25,656 bases of DNA from JBDTVS01 sp040007095. Its GTDB lineage: Bacteria > Acidobacteriota > Vicinamibacteria > Vicinamibacterales > CAVVIG01. Below the pieces are notes generated by a model, which saw only the letters and a list, made by a program, of their open reading frames with translations, was not told the DNA's origin and ran no database searches. The translations under genes were made by a program, and so were the position numbers. Each line of letters opens with the position of its first letter. Position 1 is the first letter of the stretch. This document shows, in pieces, positions 7,828-16,518 of the stretch. The DNA is taken from the NCBI GenBank assembly GCA_040007095.1, contig JBDTVS010000126.1, forward strand, positions 1 through 25,656, given 5' to 3'.

Positions 7828-8472
7828 CTAACCGCCGGTGCCGGGACGGGTCTTGGGCGCGGACTCGGCCCCAGGTGGTTCGCTGAAGGGCTCCACGAGA
7901 ATGCGCGCATAGCGCACTTCGAGGATCTCGAGTTGCTCCGTCGTTCCCGGCGCGTCAAGGACCACGCAGTCGCCCGGTCCGGACTTCATCAACGCGCGCG
8001 CCAGCGGCGACATCCAGCTGATATGGTTTCGGTCGAGATCGACCTCGTCGACGCCGACGACGCTCACAGTCCGCTCCGTTCCAGCGGCCTTGGCGTAGCG
8101 CACCGTCGCCCCGAAGAAAACCTGCGTCGCGGCCCGTCCACCTCTCGGGGCTTCCGGGTCCACCACTTCCGCGGCGTCGATTCGTTTGGTGAGAAAGCGA
8201 ATCCGCCGATCGATCTCACGCAGCCGCCGTTTGCCGTACTGATAGTCGGCGTTTTCACTGCGATCGCCGTTGCTCGCCGCCCAGGCCACGACCGCTGTCA
8301 CCGCGCGGCGTTCCCTGGTGAGCAGAAACTTCAGCTCGTCTCTGAGTCGCTGCAAGCCGCTCGGTGTGATGTAGTTCTTGACTCCGACGAACTGGGCGTG
8401 TTCCGCATCTTCAGCGGCGTGGTCGTGCTGGTCGACGTCTGCGTTGGATTCCTTCGTGAACGCCTTGCTCAT
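7828..8472 (-). CDS. greB: GreB-type transcript cleavage factor
   Basis: This 214-residue protein rescues backtracked RNA polymerase by stimulating transcript cleavage through the secondary channel. It shows the GreA/GreB coiled coil (YITPSGLQRLRDELKFLL onward) and the tip motif DRSENADYQYGKRRLREID, whose acidic residues place Mg2+ in the polymerase site. The C-terminal FKBP-like domain includes VFFGATVRYA and SWMSPLARAL. The WAASNGDRSENADYQY tip and RFLTKRI stretch favour GreB over GreA. Compared with E. coli GreB it has about 30 extra N-terminal and 20 extra C-terminal residues. The start at 8472 (MSKAFTKE) has GGAG upstream and matches the usual N-terminus in related proteins; 8490 is an alternative. 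Confidence 0.9.
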   Translation of the reverse strand: MSKAFTKESNADVDQHDHAAEDAEHAQFVGVKNYITPSGLQRLRDELKFLLTRERRAVTAVVAWAASNGDRSENADYQYGKRRLREIDRRIRFLTKRIDAAEVVDPEAPRGGRAATQVFFGATVRYAKAAGTERTVSVVGVDEVDLDRNHISWMSPLARALMKSGPGDCVVLDAPGTTEQLEILEVRYARILVEPFSEPPGAESAPKTRPGTGG

Positions 8473-8609
8473 GCCACTCCACCCATTCAATCAAGACTAT
8501 CCGGTCAGCGCTGGAATGGCCCATCACTTCTTTGCGGATGGCTTCTGGCCTGGGACCTCAGGGCTTGTCAGCCACGTCCAGGCTTCAGGGTTCAGCTGCG
8601 GTCACAGCG

Positions 8610-8724
8610 TCACTTTGGTACAAGCGCGTCGATGGAGGTGGGCCGCGGCCTCGCTTGGAGGAACGCGTCGATGTCCGCCAGTTCGGCATCTGACAGGACT
8701 CTTGCGGACGACCCCGGATTGGCG
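8610..8724 (-). pseudogene. Possible C-terminal remnant of a c-type cytochrome
   Basis: Read on the minus strand, about 38 codons up to a TGA at 8610-8612 include RVLSDAELADIDAFLQARPR, followed by a short Pro-rich tail. This resembles the last helix of class I cytochromes c (LSD.ELADI.AFL). No CxxCH haem motif or start is found upstream, so if real it is only a fragment. The evidence is one helix, so this is tentative. Confidence 0.35.
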
Positions 8725-8815
8725 CAGCTTGAGGAAGACTCGACGAGCGACAGGAGGACCCGTGGACTTGGCTATCGCTCACCGGTCTTCGTTTCCGACG
8801 GTGTGGGAGTCCTAA

Positions 8816-8842
8816 CAGGTTGCTGAAAAAGCGAGCAACCTG
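8816..8842. repeat. Perfect stem-loop, right copy of the inverted pair
   Basis: CAGGTTGCT (8816-8824) pairs exactly with AGCAACCTG (8834-8842) around a 9-base GAAAAAGCG loop. The first half with loop matches the minus-strand reading of 7497-7515 in inverted orientation. It may be an insertion-sequence end, a MITE-like repeat or a transcript-end hairpin; there is no T-run after it. Confidence 0.6.
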
Positions 8843-8948
8843 AGCGAAACGGTGGCTCTACCGATGCCTCGGGACCGGATGGCGGCATAATGCCCGCCGG
8901 GGTTCTAAGGCCTTCGCCTTCAGAAACAGGCAGCTCAGGAGGTTGATC

Positions 8949-10463
8949 ATGAAACGATGTGCACAAAGCGGACGGAAAACGGACCATCGTCCCTCGAGGC
9001 GCACGCTCTTGAAGGCCGGCGCGGCGCTGATGGCGACGACCGCGGCGCCACTCTGGCCGTCGACGGCCGCGGCAGGCCAGGGACCTCCCGGCGGCGATGA
9101 TGCCGGGACACTGGACCGCGCGTGGCGTCAGACCGTGTCACCGACTCAGCACCTGCTGCTGAAGGGCGGCACCATCATCAGCATGGACCCCACGGTCGGG
9201 GACCTGGCGAAAGGGGACGTGCTGATTGAGGGCAAGAAGATCGTCGGCGTTTCGTCAACGGGTCAACTCAGGGCGCCAGCGGGGGCGCAGGTGATCGACG
9301 CCTCGAACACGATCGTCATTCCCGGATTCGTCGATGCGCACAGGCACTCGTGGGAGGGTCAGCTGCGACGAATTATTCCCGACGGCGCCATCGCCGAGTA
9401 CATGGCGACCACGCACAATGGATTCGCGCGCCACTACCGGCCGCACGACATCTATGTGGGCAATCTCATCACCGCGTTGGGATGCATCGATGCGGGCATT
9501 ACCTGCGTGATCGACAACTCACACAACTCGCGTTCGGCCGCGCATTCCGACGGGGCGGTGCAGGCGCTCATCGATTCAGGAATTCGCGGCGTCCACTCGT
9601 CCGGCGCGCCGCAAACCGGCGACTGGGACAAACAGTGGCCGCAGGATCTCGAGCGCTTGCAGAAGAAGTTCTTCACCTCCACGGACCAGCTCGTCACGCT
9701 CCGGATGCAGGCCGGCATGGACCGCGAGCTGTGGGCATTGGCTCGCCGGCTCGGCATCAGAATCACGACGGAGTCCAACGCGGCGGGGAAAGAGTTCGAG
9801 GATTTCTCGAACGAGAAGCTGCTGCGTCCTGACAACACGTTCAACCATTGTCAAGGATGGCCCGACGCGGTGTGGCAGCGCGTCAAGGACGCCGGCGCCA
9901 CGGTCAACGTCTGTCCGCGCTCTGATTCGCAGTACGCGCTGGGAGAGGGCGTTTCCGCGTTTCAGACAGCGCTCGATCACGGCATGCGGCCCGGCTTCAG
10001 CATCGACAACGAGGTGTCCTACGGCACTGACATGTTGACGGAGATGCGGGTGGCCTTCTACGTGCAGCGGGCGATGGCGACATACCGCCAGACTCACGGC
10101 GACGCCAAAGCTCCCGCGCTCGTCGACGTACGCAAAATCCTGGAGTGCGCGACGCTCGGCGGCGCGGCGTGCGCCGGCGTGCTCGACAAGTGCGGATCGC
10201 TCACGCCCGGCAAGGAAGCCGACATCGTGATGGTCCGGACCGACGATATCAACCTCTATCCATCGAACCACGCCGTTGGAACGGTGGTGTTGGCGGCCGA
10301 CACCCGGAACATCGACACCGTCATCATCGGCGGCAAGATCCGGAAACTGCGCGGAAAGATGGTCGGCGTGAGCATGGACCGGTTCCGGCAGATGGCCGAC
10401 GAGTCGCGTGCCTATCTGTTCGCCAAGGCCGGCTACACGCTGGATATCTTTTCGAGGACGTGA
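8949..10463 (+). CDS. Tat-exported amidohydrolase-superfamily protein (ATZ/TRZ-like)
   Basis: This 504-residue metal-dependent hydrolase is related to chlorohydrolases and deaminases that act on C-N or C-halogen bonds of heterocycles; the substrate is unknown. A twin-arginine signal SRRTLLK (16-22) followed by an Ala-rich segment predicts folded export. Metal-site residues visible are the strand-1 HxH in GFVDAHRHSW (H131, H133), H300 in FNHCQGW and D353 in SIDNE. The strand-5 His expected in most relatives is not obvious: ITTESNA (272-278) occupies that place. The C-terminal LTPGKEADIVMV is a typical composite-domain end. The ATG at 8949 is preferred over the in-frame TTG at 8943 because an ideal AGGAGG (8937-8942) lies 6 bases upstream. 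It converges with the next gene. Confidence 0.88.
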   Translation: MKRCAQSGRKTDHRPSRRTLLKAGAALMATTAAPLWPSTAAAGQGPPGGDDAGTLDRAWRQTVSPTQHLLLKGGTIISMDPTVGDLAKGDVLIEGKKIVGVSSTGQLRAPAGAQVIDASNTIVIPGFVDAHRHSWEGQLRRIIPDGAIAEYMATTHNGFARHYRPHDIYVGNLITALGCIDAGITCVIDNSHNSRSAAHSDGAVQALIDSGIRGVHSSGAPQTGDWDKQWPQDLERLQKKFFTSTDQLVTLRMQAGMDRELWALARRLGIRITTESNAAGKEFEDFSNEKLLRPDNTFNHCQGWPDAVWQRVKDAGATVNVCPRSDSQYALGEGVSAFQTALDHGMRPGFSIDNEVSYGTDMLTEMRVAFYVQRAMATYRQTHGDAKAPALVDVRKILECATLGGAACAGVLDKCGSLTPGKEADIVMVRTDDINLYPSNHAVGTVVLAADTRNIDTVIIGGKIRKLRGKMVGVSMDRFRQMADESRAYLFAKAGYTLDIFSRT

Positions 10464-10548
10464 CTGACCGTGCCGGCGTCTCGATGACGACATCGGCGCG
10501 GCCTGCTTCGCGGCGCCGGCAGCTTTCGCGTTCAGGCTGCGTTCCGCC

Positions 10549-12681
10549 TCAAGACGGCGGCAGCATGTAGCCGTGCTTGTCCATGCTGGTGTCGGGCGCA
10601 TATTCGCAGGTCCCGCAGTTGGGCCAGTAGTGTTCCGGCACGCGTCCGCTCACGGGGTTCTTGTAGTGGAACCACATGGTCAAGATGCCGGGCCACCTGA
10701 CCGGCTCGCCGGTGCCGCCGACGAACCCTTCCATGCGCTTGCCGAGCTTCGACAGCGGAATGTCGGGCGGGTAGACGACGTTGCCCGGCGGTGGCGCGGG
10801 CGTCGCCGCCGGGCGCGCCGCGGGCGCTGGACGGGGCGGCGGGGTACGCGACCAGCCGTAGGGGAACTGCGAGGAGAAGTACGGCTCGTCGATCGTGACG
10901 CTCCACAGCTTCCAGGCGCCTTTTTCCAGGACGGCCTGGTTGTTGGGATACATCCCGCCTTCGAGGCCGCCCCCGGCATTGAAGCCGGTGCCCGGGTGGA
11001 ACAGCCTCGTGCGCATACTTGCGGAGCGTCCGTCGGACGCGACCGTGATCACCGGCTGCAGGAGCCAATGCCAGCCGCCGCGGCCGGGGCTCGTCGAGTT
11101 GACCGCCGGAGTCGCGCCCGGCCGGTGTGCGATGCGCTCGGGACCGAAATAGTAGCCGTTGAACGGTACTTCTTTGCCGCCGTGCTCGGCGAAGATGGCG
11201 CCAATACTCGTCCACTGACCGTCGTCGATGTAGTGAGTGTAGGCGGCGGTGATATTCATGGCGCCGTCATAGGCCGTGGAGACGGCGAGCTTGCGTTCGG
11301 CCTCGGCGATACGAGCATTCAAGTTGCCCGATGGCGCCGCGGGCGCTCTACTGGGGAGTGGCGGCAGCAGCCGGTCCTTTGCCACGACCTTGACGCCTGA
11401 CGGATAGAAGACCTCCTTGCCCGTCATCGGATTGGCCAGGAACGCGGGGACCGGCTCGTTGCCCGCGTCTGCAGCGGGAACCGGCCGGTTGGGTGCGAGC
11501 TCCTTCGCCGGCACCGGATCGACGATACGGCTCTTGCCCCAGCCCTGGTAATAGTCGGTCTTGAACAGCGGAAACACGCGCATTTCGCGGATCTTCCAGA
11601 CGCCGTCCTGCTTGACGAAGCGGTTGTCGAACACGCTCACCGACCACTGGGCCCTGGCGCTGGTGAAATCGCCGAGCATGCCCAGATCGAGCCCCCGCAC
11701 CCGCGCTTCCATTCCGCCCGGCGCAATCTCGATCAGCGTGTCGAACAGCGGATGGTCGTTCAGTTCGCCATGTTTGAGACCGGCCGGGCCGCCGAGTCCG
11801 AGCGCGCGGCGGATGTTGGCGGGTCCGTCATAGAGGCCGAGGCCGCCGATCTCGAGCACGCCGTCAGACGTGAAGAGGTCGGTCACGTCGTCCCACATCT
11901 TGCGGTCGATGTAGTAGCCGTAGGCGTTTTGAAGATTGCGCGCCTTGTCCTCGGCGTTGAGCGCATCAATCCGCTGTTCGAGACTGGCGAGCGTCGCCTT
12001 GGTTTTCGGTGCGGCGCCGACCGGCGCGGGGATCGGCGTGCCCGCGTCATCCTCCGTCTTGAAGTGATAGGGAACGAGAGGCAGAGGATTGGTGACATTG
12101 CGCCAGCCGGTCTCGTAGGGGCCCGCGAATTGCGGGACGAAGTGCAGGCGCGAAATCTTCCAGACGCCGTTGTCCTTCACATACTCGTTCTCGAACGTAC
12201 CGCTTTCCCAGCGCGCGTCTGCGCCGCCACCCTGCATGAAGAATCCGTACCAGCGTCCCTTGGCGCTGTTGCCGTCGACCGAAAGAGTGACAAGCGGGAC
12301 CTCGACGAACAGGCTGTTGACCACGCCCGGCGGCAGGCCGGGCTTGCCGCCGCCGATCTTGTTCATGTTGTATCTCACGATATCGGCGGGGCCCTTGATG
12401 GTCTCATCGCCCCAGATCGTCTCGCCTTTGTCGGTGAATAGCGAGCCCAGTTCGGCCCACAGGCCAAACTGCGCATATTGCGTATAGGCGTACTGCAAAT
12501 TCTTGACGGCGCGCACTGCCTCGGCGCGTTCCACGTCGCGCGCCAGCGTATCGACCGTCGTACCTCCGGAGTCCGCTACGCCCACGCCCGCGGCCTGCCC
12601 GGCAAGCAGCGTTGCGTACATCGCCAGGCATATGTACGCCAGCCGATATGGCAGCCGACGGGAATTGCGGATCGTGAGCAT
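10549..12681 (-). CDS. Exported protein with three tandem NTF2/SnoaL-like domains (copy A)
   Basis: This 710-residue protein has a signal peptide (about 10-31) and three successive SnoaL/NTF2-like cone-barrel domains near 48-185, 235-375 and 455-600. Each opens with a helix like NLQ.AY..Y...Q.G.W..L..LFT and closes with a VWKI.....P-type strand. The fold houses dehydratases, isomerases and small-ligand binders; the reaction here is unknown. A Pro/Ala-rich linker (612-634) leads to a C-terminal block ending MWFHYKNPVSGRVPEHYWP, with a CGTC pair (C689, C692) and HGYMLPPS. It is a full-length paralogue of the divergent neighbour at 12941. The start at 12681 is chosen because GGGGGA lies upstream and the signal peptide follows; the open frame extends to 13116 but would overlap the neighbour. 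Confidence 0.85.
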   Translation of the reverse strand: MLTIRNSRRLPYRLAYICLAMYATLLAGQAAGVGVADSGGTTVDTLARDVERAEAVRAVKNLQYAYTQYAQFGLWAELGSLFTDKGETIWGDETIKGPADIVRYNMNKIGGGKPGLPPGVVNSLFVEVPLVTLSVDGNSAKGRWYGFFMQGGGADARWESGTFENEYVKDNGVWKISRLHFVPQFAGPYETGWRNVTNPLPLVPYHFKTEDDAGTPIPAPVGAAPKTKATLASLEQRIDALNAEDKARNLQNAYGYYIDRKMWDDVTDLFTSDGVLEIGGLGLYDGPANIRRALGLGGPAGLKHGELNDHPLFDTLIEIAPGGMEARVRGLDLGMLGDFTSARAQWSVSVFDNRFVKQDGVWKIREMRVFPLFKTDYYQGWGKSRIVDPVPAKELAPNRPVPAADAGNEPVPAFLANPMTGKEVFYPSGVKVVAKDRLLPPLPSRAPAAPSGNLNARIAEAERKLAVSTAYDGAMNITAAYTHYIDDGQWTSIGAIFAEHGGKEVPFNGYYFGPERIAHRPGATPAVNSTSPGRGGWHWLLQPVITVASDGRSASMRTRLFHPGTGFNAGGGLEGGMYPNNQAVLEKGAWKLWSVTIDEPYFSSQFPYGWSRTPPPRPAPAARPAATPAPPPGNVVYPPDIPLSKLGKRMEGFVGGTGEPVRWPGILTMWFHYKNPVSGRVPEHYWPNCGTCEYAPDTSMDKHGYMLPPS

Positions 12682-12940
12682 GCTGTCCCCCGGTGTGTGT
12701 CCGATCTTCCGCGGATAGTCTGACTGGCGGCGGATCATATCCGTTTTTCGAGCACCTGGCAGGCGCCGAAGTGGCGTGTTCGCCTGGAGACAACCTCGGT
12801 CGCGGCAGTCGTCGAGGAGACGAAGGAGCCTGATGTATTCGATGCCAGGAACGGTGGCCGGACACCGAGATTCCATGGACTGGCGCCCGGCCACCCGGTA
12901 TAGTTTTGGCGTCCGACTCGATACCTGCTGAGGGAATCCG
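12682..12940. promoter_or_regulatory. Divergent promoter region between the two NTF2-like paralogues
   Basis: This 259-base region separates the divergent starts. For the plus-strand gene, TGGACT (12876-12881) and TATAGT (12899-12904) are spaced 17 bases apart, a plausible sigma70 promoter. For the minus-strand gene a TATGAT -10-like box lies at 12739-12734, without a clear -35. Shared control of the two paralogues is possible but not shown. Confidence 0.45.
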
Positions 12941-15088
12941 ATGACCGACGTGTTGCCGTTACGCCGCCCCATGTCCAACGGGCTTGCAGTCCTCGTGGCA
13001 CTGGGCCTCGTGCAGGTGGTCGCCGCCGGAGACACCAGCCCGAGCACAAGCGCCGCGGTGCGCGTCAGCCTGTTGGCGCAGAAGGTCGAGCGCGCCGAAT
13101 CGGTGCGCGCCGTCAAGCGGCTTCAGGAGACCTACGCGCAGTACTCGCAATTCGGACTCTGGACCGATATGGCCGCGCTCTTCAGCGACGACGCGCAGTT
13201 GTCGTACGGCAAGGACAACGAACACGGACGCGAGGCCATCGCGAAGTACTTCCTGACGACGTTCGGCGGGGGTACGCACGGCCTCAAGACCGGCGGCCTG
13301 CACACGCAGATGGTCTTTCGGCCGCTCGTCAACGTCTCGGCCGACGGCCTGAGCGCGAAGGGCCGCTGGTGGGAATTCTCGATGACCGGCCAGCACGGCG
13401 TGAAGGCCGAGTGGGCGGGCGGCATCTTCGAGAACGAGTACGTGCGCGAGCGCGGCGTGTGGAGGATCTCTCGCCTGCGCTACAACCCGATCTTCGCGGG
13501 CCCGTACGCGACTGGCTGGCGCAACGTCGACGAGGACCAGAAGATCGTCCCGTACCACTTCACGCCGGACGAGACCGGCATTCCGGTCCCCGATCTGCCC
13601 GCGTCGGCGGTGGCGCCCGTGGACCCCAAGATGATCCCGGCCACCACGCTCGCCGCCCTCGAGCAGCGCATCGCCGTCATGAACGACGAGGACAAGGTCC
13701 GCAACCTGCAGAACGCCTACGGCTACTACCTGGACCGGAAGATGTGGGACGACGTCACGGACCTGTTCACGGCGGATGGCGCGCTCTCGATCGCCAACGT
13801 CGGCGTCTACGACGGGCCCAGGAGCATCCGGCGCGCGCTAGAGCGCAGCGGCCCGGCTGGGCTGAAGCACGGCCAGCTGAACGAGCTCTTGCAGCTCGAC
13901 ATGACGGTAACCGTCGAGCCTGGCGGCATGGAAGCCCGGTCGCGCGGCCTCGAGCTCGGCCTGCTCGGCGAGGCGGACAAGGGAACGGCGTTCTATACGC
14001 TGGCGATCTTCGAGAACCGGTATGTGAGGCAGGACGACATCTGGCGGATCCGCGAGATGCGGATCTTCCCGCTGATGAAGACGGAGTACACGCAGGGGTG
14101 GGCCAGGAGCCAGGTCGTCGATCCGCCGCCCGCCAAGGAGCACGCGCCCGATCGGCCGGCGCTGAAGTCCGATGTGATCACGCCGGGCGCCATCCCCGTG
14201 TTCTTCCAAGCGAACCTCGCAACCGGCAGGCCAGTTACGCTGCCGTCCGGGACCAAGACGGTTGGTCACGAGCGTCTGCTGCCGGCGCCGGCGGCTCACA
14301 GGCACGCCGCGATGTCCGGTGATCTCGGCGCGCGCCTCGCGGAAGCCGAGCGACGGCTTGCGGTCTCGAAGGCCTGGGACGGCGCCGAGAATATGAATTC
14401 CGCGTACGGCGACTATCTCGACGACCTCGACTTCGGGCCGCTCGGCAAGCTGTTCGCACGCAATGGCAACAAGGAGGTCCCGTTCAGGGGCATCTACGTG
14501 GGGCGCGACCGCATCGTCGCGCGCGACGCCACCTCGCCACCGCCCGGACTGCGACCCAGAACCTCGATCCCCATCCACTGGAGGACCCAACCGGTGATCC
14601 TCGTCGCCGAAGATGGACGCTCCGCGTCCATCCGCTCGCGCCTGTTCCAAGGGGGCTCGAGCCGAACCCGTGCGTCAGGGCTGAACGGCGGCATGTACAA
14701 CGATCAAGTCGTTCTGGAAGACGGCGTGTGGAAGCTGTGGAGCGTCAACATCGACGAATTCTTCTTCCAGTCGGTGTCGTACGAGGGCGGCTGGTCGGCG
14801 GCAAAGGATCCCGAGCCGGCGGCGACGCGACGGCCCGCCGCGCCGAACGCGCAGCCCGACAACTACCCGCCGGACATTCCGCTCGCCGAGCTCGGCGATC
14901 GCGAGCGCGGTTTCCGCGGCGGCACCGGCGAGACGATCGCCTGGCCAAGCATTCTGCCAATGTGGTTCCACTACAAGAACCCCGTCAGCGGACGCGTCCC
15001 CGAGCACTACTGGCCCGATTGCGAATCGTGCATGCAGCGCGCGGAAACCAGCATGAGGAACCACGGCTACATGCTGCCACCGTCCTGA
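12941..15088 (+). CDS. Exported protein with three tandem NTF2/SnoaL-like domains (copy B)
   Basis: This 715-residue paralogue of copy A has the same layout: an N-terminal signal segment (about 11-29), three NTF2-like domains, and the C-terminal block MWFHYKNPVSGRVPEHYWP followed by DCESC and HGYMLPPS. The second domain is nearly identical in parts (RNLQNAYGYY.DRKMWDDVT). The two genes diverge most in the first and third domains and in the linker. The start at 12941 has AGGGA 5 bases upstream. The two Cys of the tail (in DCESC) are conserved in spacing with copy A, suggesting a disulfide or metal site. Function unknown; extracytoplasmic binding or conversion of a small hydrophobic ligand is a guess from the fold. 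Confidence 0.85.
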   Translation: MTDVLPLRRPMSNGLAVLVALGLVQVVAAGDTSPSTSAAVRVSLLAQKVERAESVRAVKRLQETYAQYSQFGLWTDMAALFSDDAQLSYGKDNEHGREAIAKYFLTTFGGGTHGLKTGGLHTQMVFRPLVNVSADGLSAKGRWWEFSMTGQHGVKAEWAGGIFENEYVRERGVWRISRLRYNPIFAGPYATGWRNVDEDQKIVPYHFTPDETGIPVPDLPASAVAPVDPKMIPATTLAALEQRIAVMNDEDKVRNLQNAYGYYLDRKMWDDVTDLFTADGALSIANVGVYDGPRSIRRALERSGPAGLKHGQLNELLQLDMTVTVEPGGMEARSRGLELGLLGEADKGTAFYTLAIFENRYVRQDDIWRIREMRIFPLMKTEYTQGWARSQVVDPPPAKEHAPDRPALKSDVITPGAIPVFFQANLATGRPVTLPSGTKTVGHERLLPAPAAHRHAAMSGDLGARLAEAERRLAVSKAWDGAENMNSAYGDYLDDLDFGPLGKLFARNGNKEVPFRGIYVGRDRIVARDATSPPPGLRPRTSIPIHWRTQPVILVAEDGRSASIRSRLFQGGSSRTRASGLNGGMYNDQVVLEDGVWKLWSVNIDEFFFQSVSYEGGWSAAKDPEPAATRRPAAPNAQPDNYPPDIPLAELGDRERGFRGGTGETIAWPSILPMWFHYKNPVSGRVPEHYWPDCESCMQRAETSMRNHGYMLPPS

Positions 15089-15121
15089 CGGGACGGCCGG
15101 TTCCCGGTCCTTCAGAGGCTG

Positions 15122-15529
15122 CTAGGGGTTCGTGGTCTGGCTCGAGCCGGCAAAGAGCCTCCGACCCGTGCTCATCAATACCATCGACCGGGCGTTTCCG
15201 AGGAAGGTGCCGTCCTTCGCGCGGGTTCCCTCGACCGTGACCGATTCACCGATCTTCACCGAGTTGGGCGTCCAGCCCGCACGCAGGAGCGCATTGGGGT
15301 TGCCCAGTTCGAGCGCCCAGTTCTCAATCTTGCCCGACTCCTCGTTCTTCACATCGATGTAGAAGTAGCAGTGGGGATTCGTCCACTCGATCTTCGTCAC
15401 CGTCCCGGTGAGATTGATCGGCTTGCTCGCGTCGTACTCGGCCGCGAACGAGTGATGTGCGACCACAGGCACGGCAGTAATCAGCAGACCTGCAAGGCCG
15501 GCAACGGCAACAGTCAACCTGGTTCTCAT
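15122..15529 (-). CDS. DUF6152-family exported protein
   Basis: This 135-residue protein has a signal peptide (about 1-25) and starts its mature part with AHHSFAAEYDASKPI, the hallmark of DUF6152. It continues with GTVTKIEWTNPHCYFYIDV and GNPNALLRAGW, a small beta-barrel-like domain. Function is unknown; members are common beside exported proteins and quinoproteins in Acidobacteriota and Proteobacteria. The start at 15529 is preferred over 15568 because the signal peptide then begins with a basic n-region (MRTRL) and GGAG lies upstream. The exported protein gene ending at 15597 is 67 bases upstream, so the two are probably co-transcribed. Confidence 0.88.
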   Translation of the reverse strand: MRTRLTVAVAGLAGLLITAVPVVAHHSFAAEYDASKPINLTGTVTKIEWTNPHCYFYIDVKNEESGKIENWALELGNPNALLRAGWTPNSVKIGESVTVEGTRAKDGTFLGNARSMVLMSTGRRLFAGSSQTTNP

Positions 15530-15596
15530 CGCACACACTCCATGAAGAACTTCGTCCACCGGGTCCAATCAACCCAGGCTCACCACCAACGCACGG

Positions 15597-16511
15597 TCAG
15601 GGCCTATTGCCTCCACCGGGACCGAACAGACGACTGGAGTCTCTCTCGTTCTCAAGACAGAACTCCTCGATCATCTGCGTATCAATCATGATCTTCATGT
15701 TCATGTCAATCGTGAACGGTTTCGTATACGCCTTGGGATCGTCGATGGTGATCGCAAGGTTGAGCGTCCCGAAGTTCGGCCGGGTGATTCGTTCGGTCAT
15801 GGTTGCCTCACCCGTGATCGGATTGCCGGCCGTGTCCAGCCACTCGCTTTCACGAAAGCCCTTCGTGGTGATCACGAACGTGTCTCCCTCCCACTTGCCA
15901 ATCGAATACCCGCTATAGATGGGGTGCATGAGCTCGGGGAACGGTCGACCGTCCGTGTAGATCTGCCGGAACTGGGCGTTCCATTCGTTGAGCATCAACA
16001 GTTCGCCTGGGACATGAAAAATCTTCGTGTAATGCGGGAGCCAATACACCCGCGGGTAGTTATCCGGTTGGCAGCGGTTGTGCGGATCGTCTTTGGAGAG
16101 ATCCGCCGTCCGTTGTCGGGCGAGCTCCGCGGCCCACGGCTGAAGCGGCAAGCCGCCGGGCACCGACGCAGGACCGTTCGGCACGGTCACTGGATCGCCG
16201 GGCTTGCAGGGTTGCGTCAAGCGCACCCGTGAAGCCAGATCCGGCGTGCAATCCCGCATGCGGTCAGGCTGCCAGAAGCCGATGAAGTCGGGTTTGCCGT
16301 CTGGCTGCCGCGGCGCTGGTGCCTTCGGGTCCAGCTGACCGTCGGCAAGCCGGGGCACGTTCGGGGTCGGGTACATCACCCACTGGCCAAAGACGTGTGC
16401 TGAAGGCGTCAGCACGAACACGCCGAATACGACCGCGGCCCGCGCCCATGCGCCCATGCGACACCGTTCAACACTGTTCGTCACCATAGGCCAACCTTTG
16501 AATATGCGCAT
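15597..16511 (-). CDS. Exported protein of unknown function (WEGDT-motif family, second copy)
   Basis: A signal segment (about 19-43, ending near VFGQ) is followed by PDGKPDFIGFWQPDRM and later GKWEGDTFVITTKGF, the block shared with the protein at 3329-4363. The last third is beta-rich, with RITRPNFGTLNLAITIDDP. No enzyme signature is recognised. I chose the ATG at 16511 because AGGGGA lies just upstream and overlaps the stop of the zinc-ribbon gene. This makes the product 304 residues and leaves only 7 bases between genes. The ATG at 16487 is a reasonable alternative. It may therefore be the distal part of the Hsp70 operon, followed by DUF6152. Confidence 0.8.
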   Translation of the reverse strand: MRIFKGWPMVTNSVERCRMGAWARAAVVFGVFVLTPSAHVFGQWVMYPTPNVPRLADGQLDPKAPAPRQPDGKPDFIGFWQPDRMRDCTPDLASRVRLTQPCKPGDPVTVPNGPASVPGGLPLQPWAAELARQRTADLSKDDPHNRCQPDNYPRVYWLPHYTKIFHVPGELLMLNEWNAQFRQIYTDGRPFPELMHPIYSGYSIGKWEGDTFVITTKGFRESEWLDTAGNPITGEATMTERITRPNFGTLNLAITIDDPKAYTKPFTIDMNMKIMIDTQMIEEFCLENERDSSRLFGPGGGNRP

Positions 16512-16518
16512 ACTTCCC

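Larger units (their letters stand above)
8491..8948. other. Region without an intact gene; holds a gene remnant and a hairpin repeat
   Basis: No complete coding frame is convincing. On the minus strand, 8610-8724 reads like the end of a c-type cytochrome, described separately. A perfect stem-loop occurs at 8816-8842, and a small AAGGC/GCCTT hairpin lies at 8907-8920 just ahead of the amidohydrolase ribosome site. Confidence 0.5.

Noticed and set aside
7504..7958. Two short minus-strand open frames downstream of and overlapping the 3' end of greB
   Set aside because: They are Arg/Ser/Pro-rich, lack ribosome sites, and one overlaps the C-terminus of the GreB frame.
8816..8842. Stem-loop as an intrinsic terminator
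   Set aside because: The stem is good but no T-run follows on either strand and no gene ends into it on the plus strand; an element end or repeat is more likely.
12682..13116. Upstream extension of NTF2 copy A to 13116
   Set aside because: It would overlap the start of the divergent copy B, and the added residues are not protein-like. The ATG at 12681 has a ribosome site and a signal peptide.
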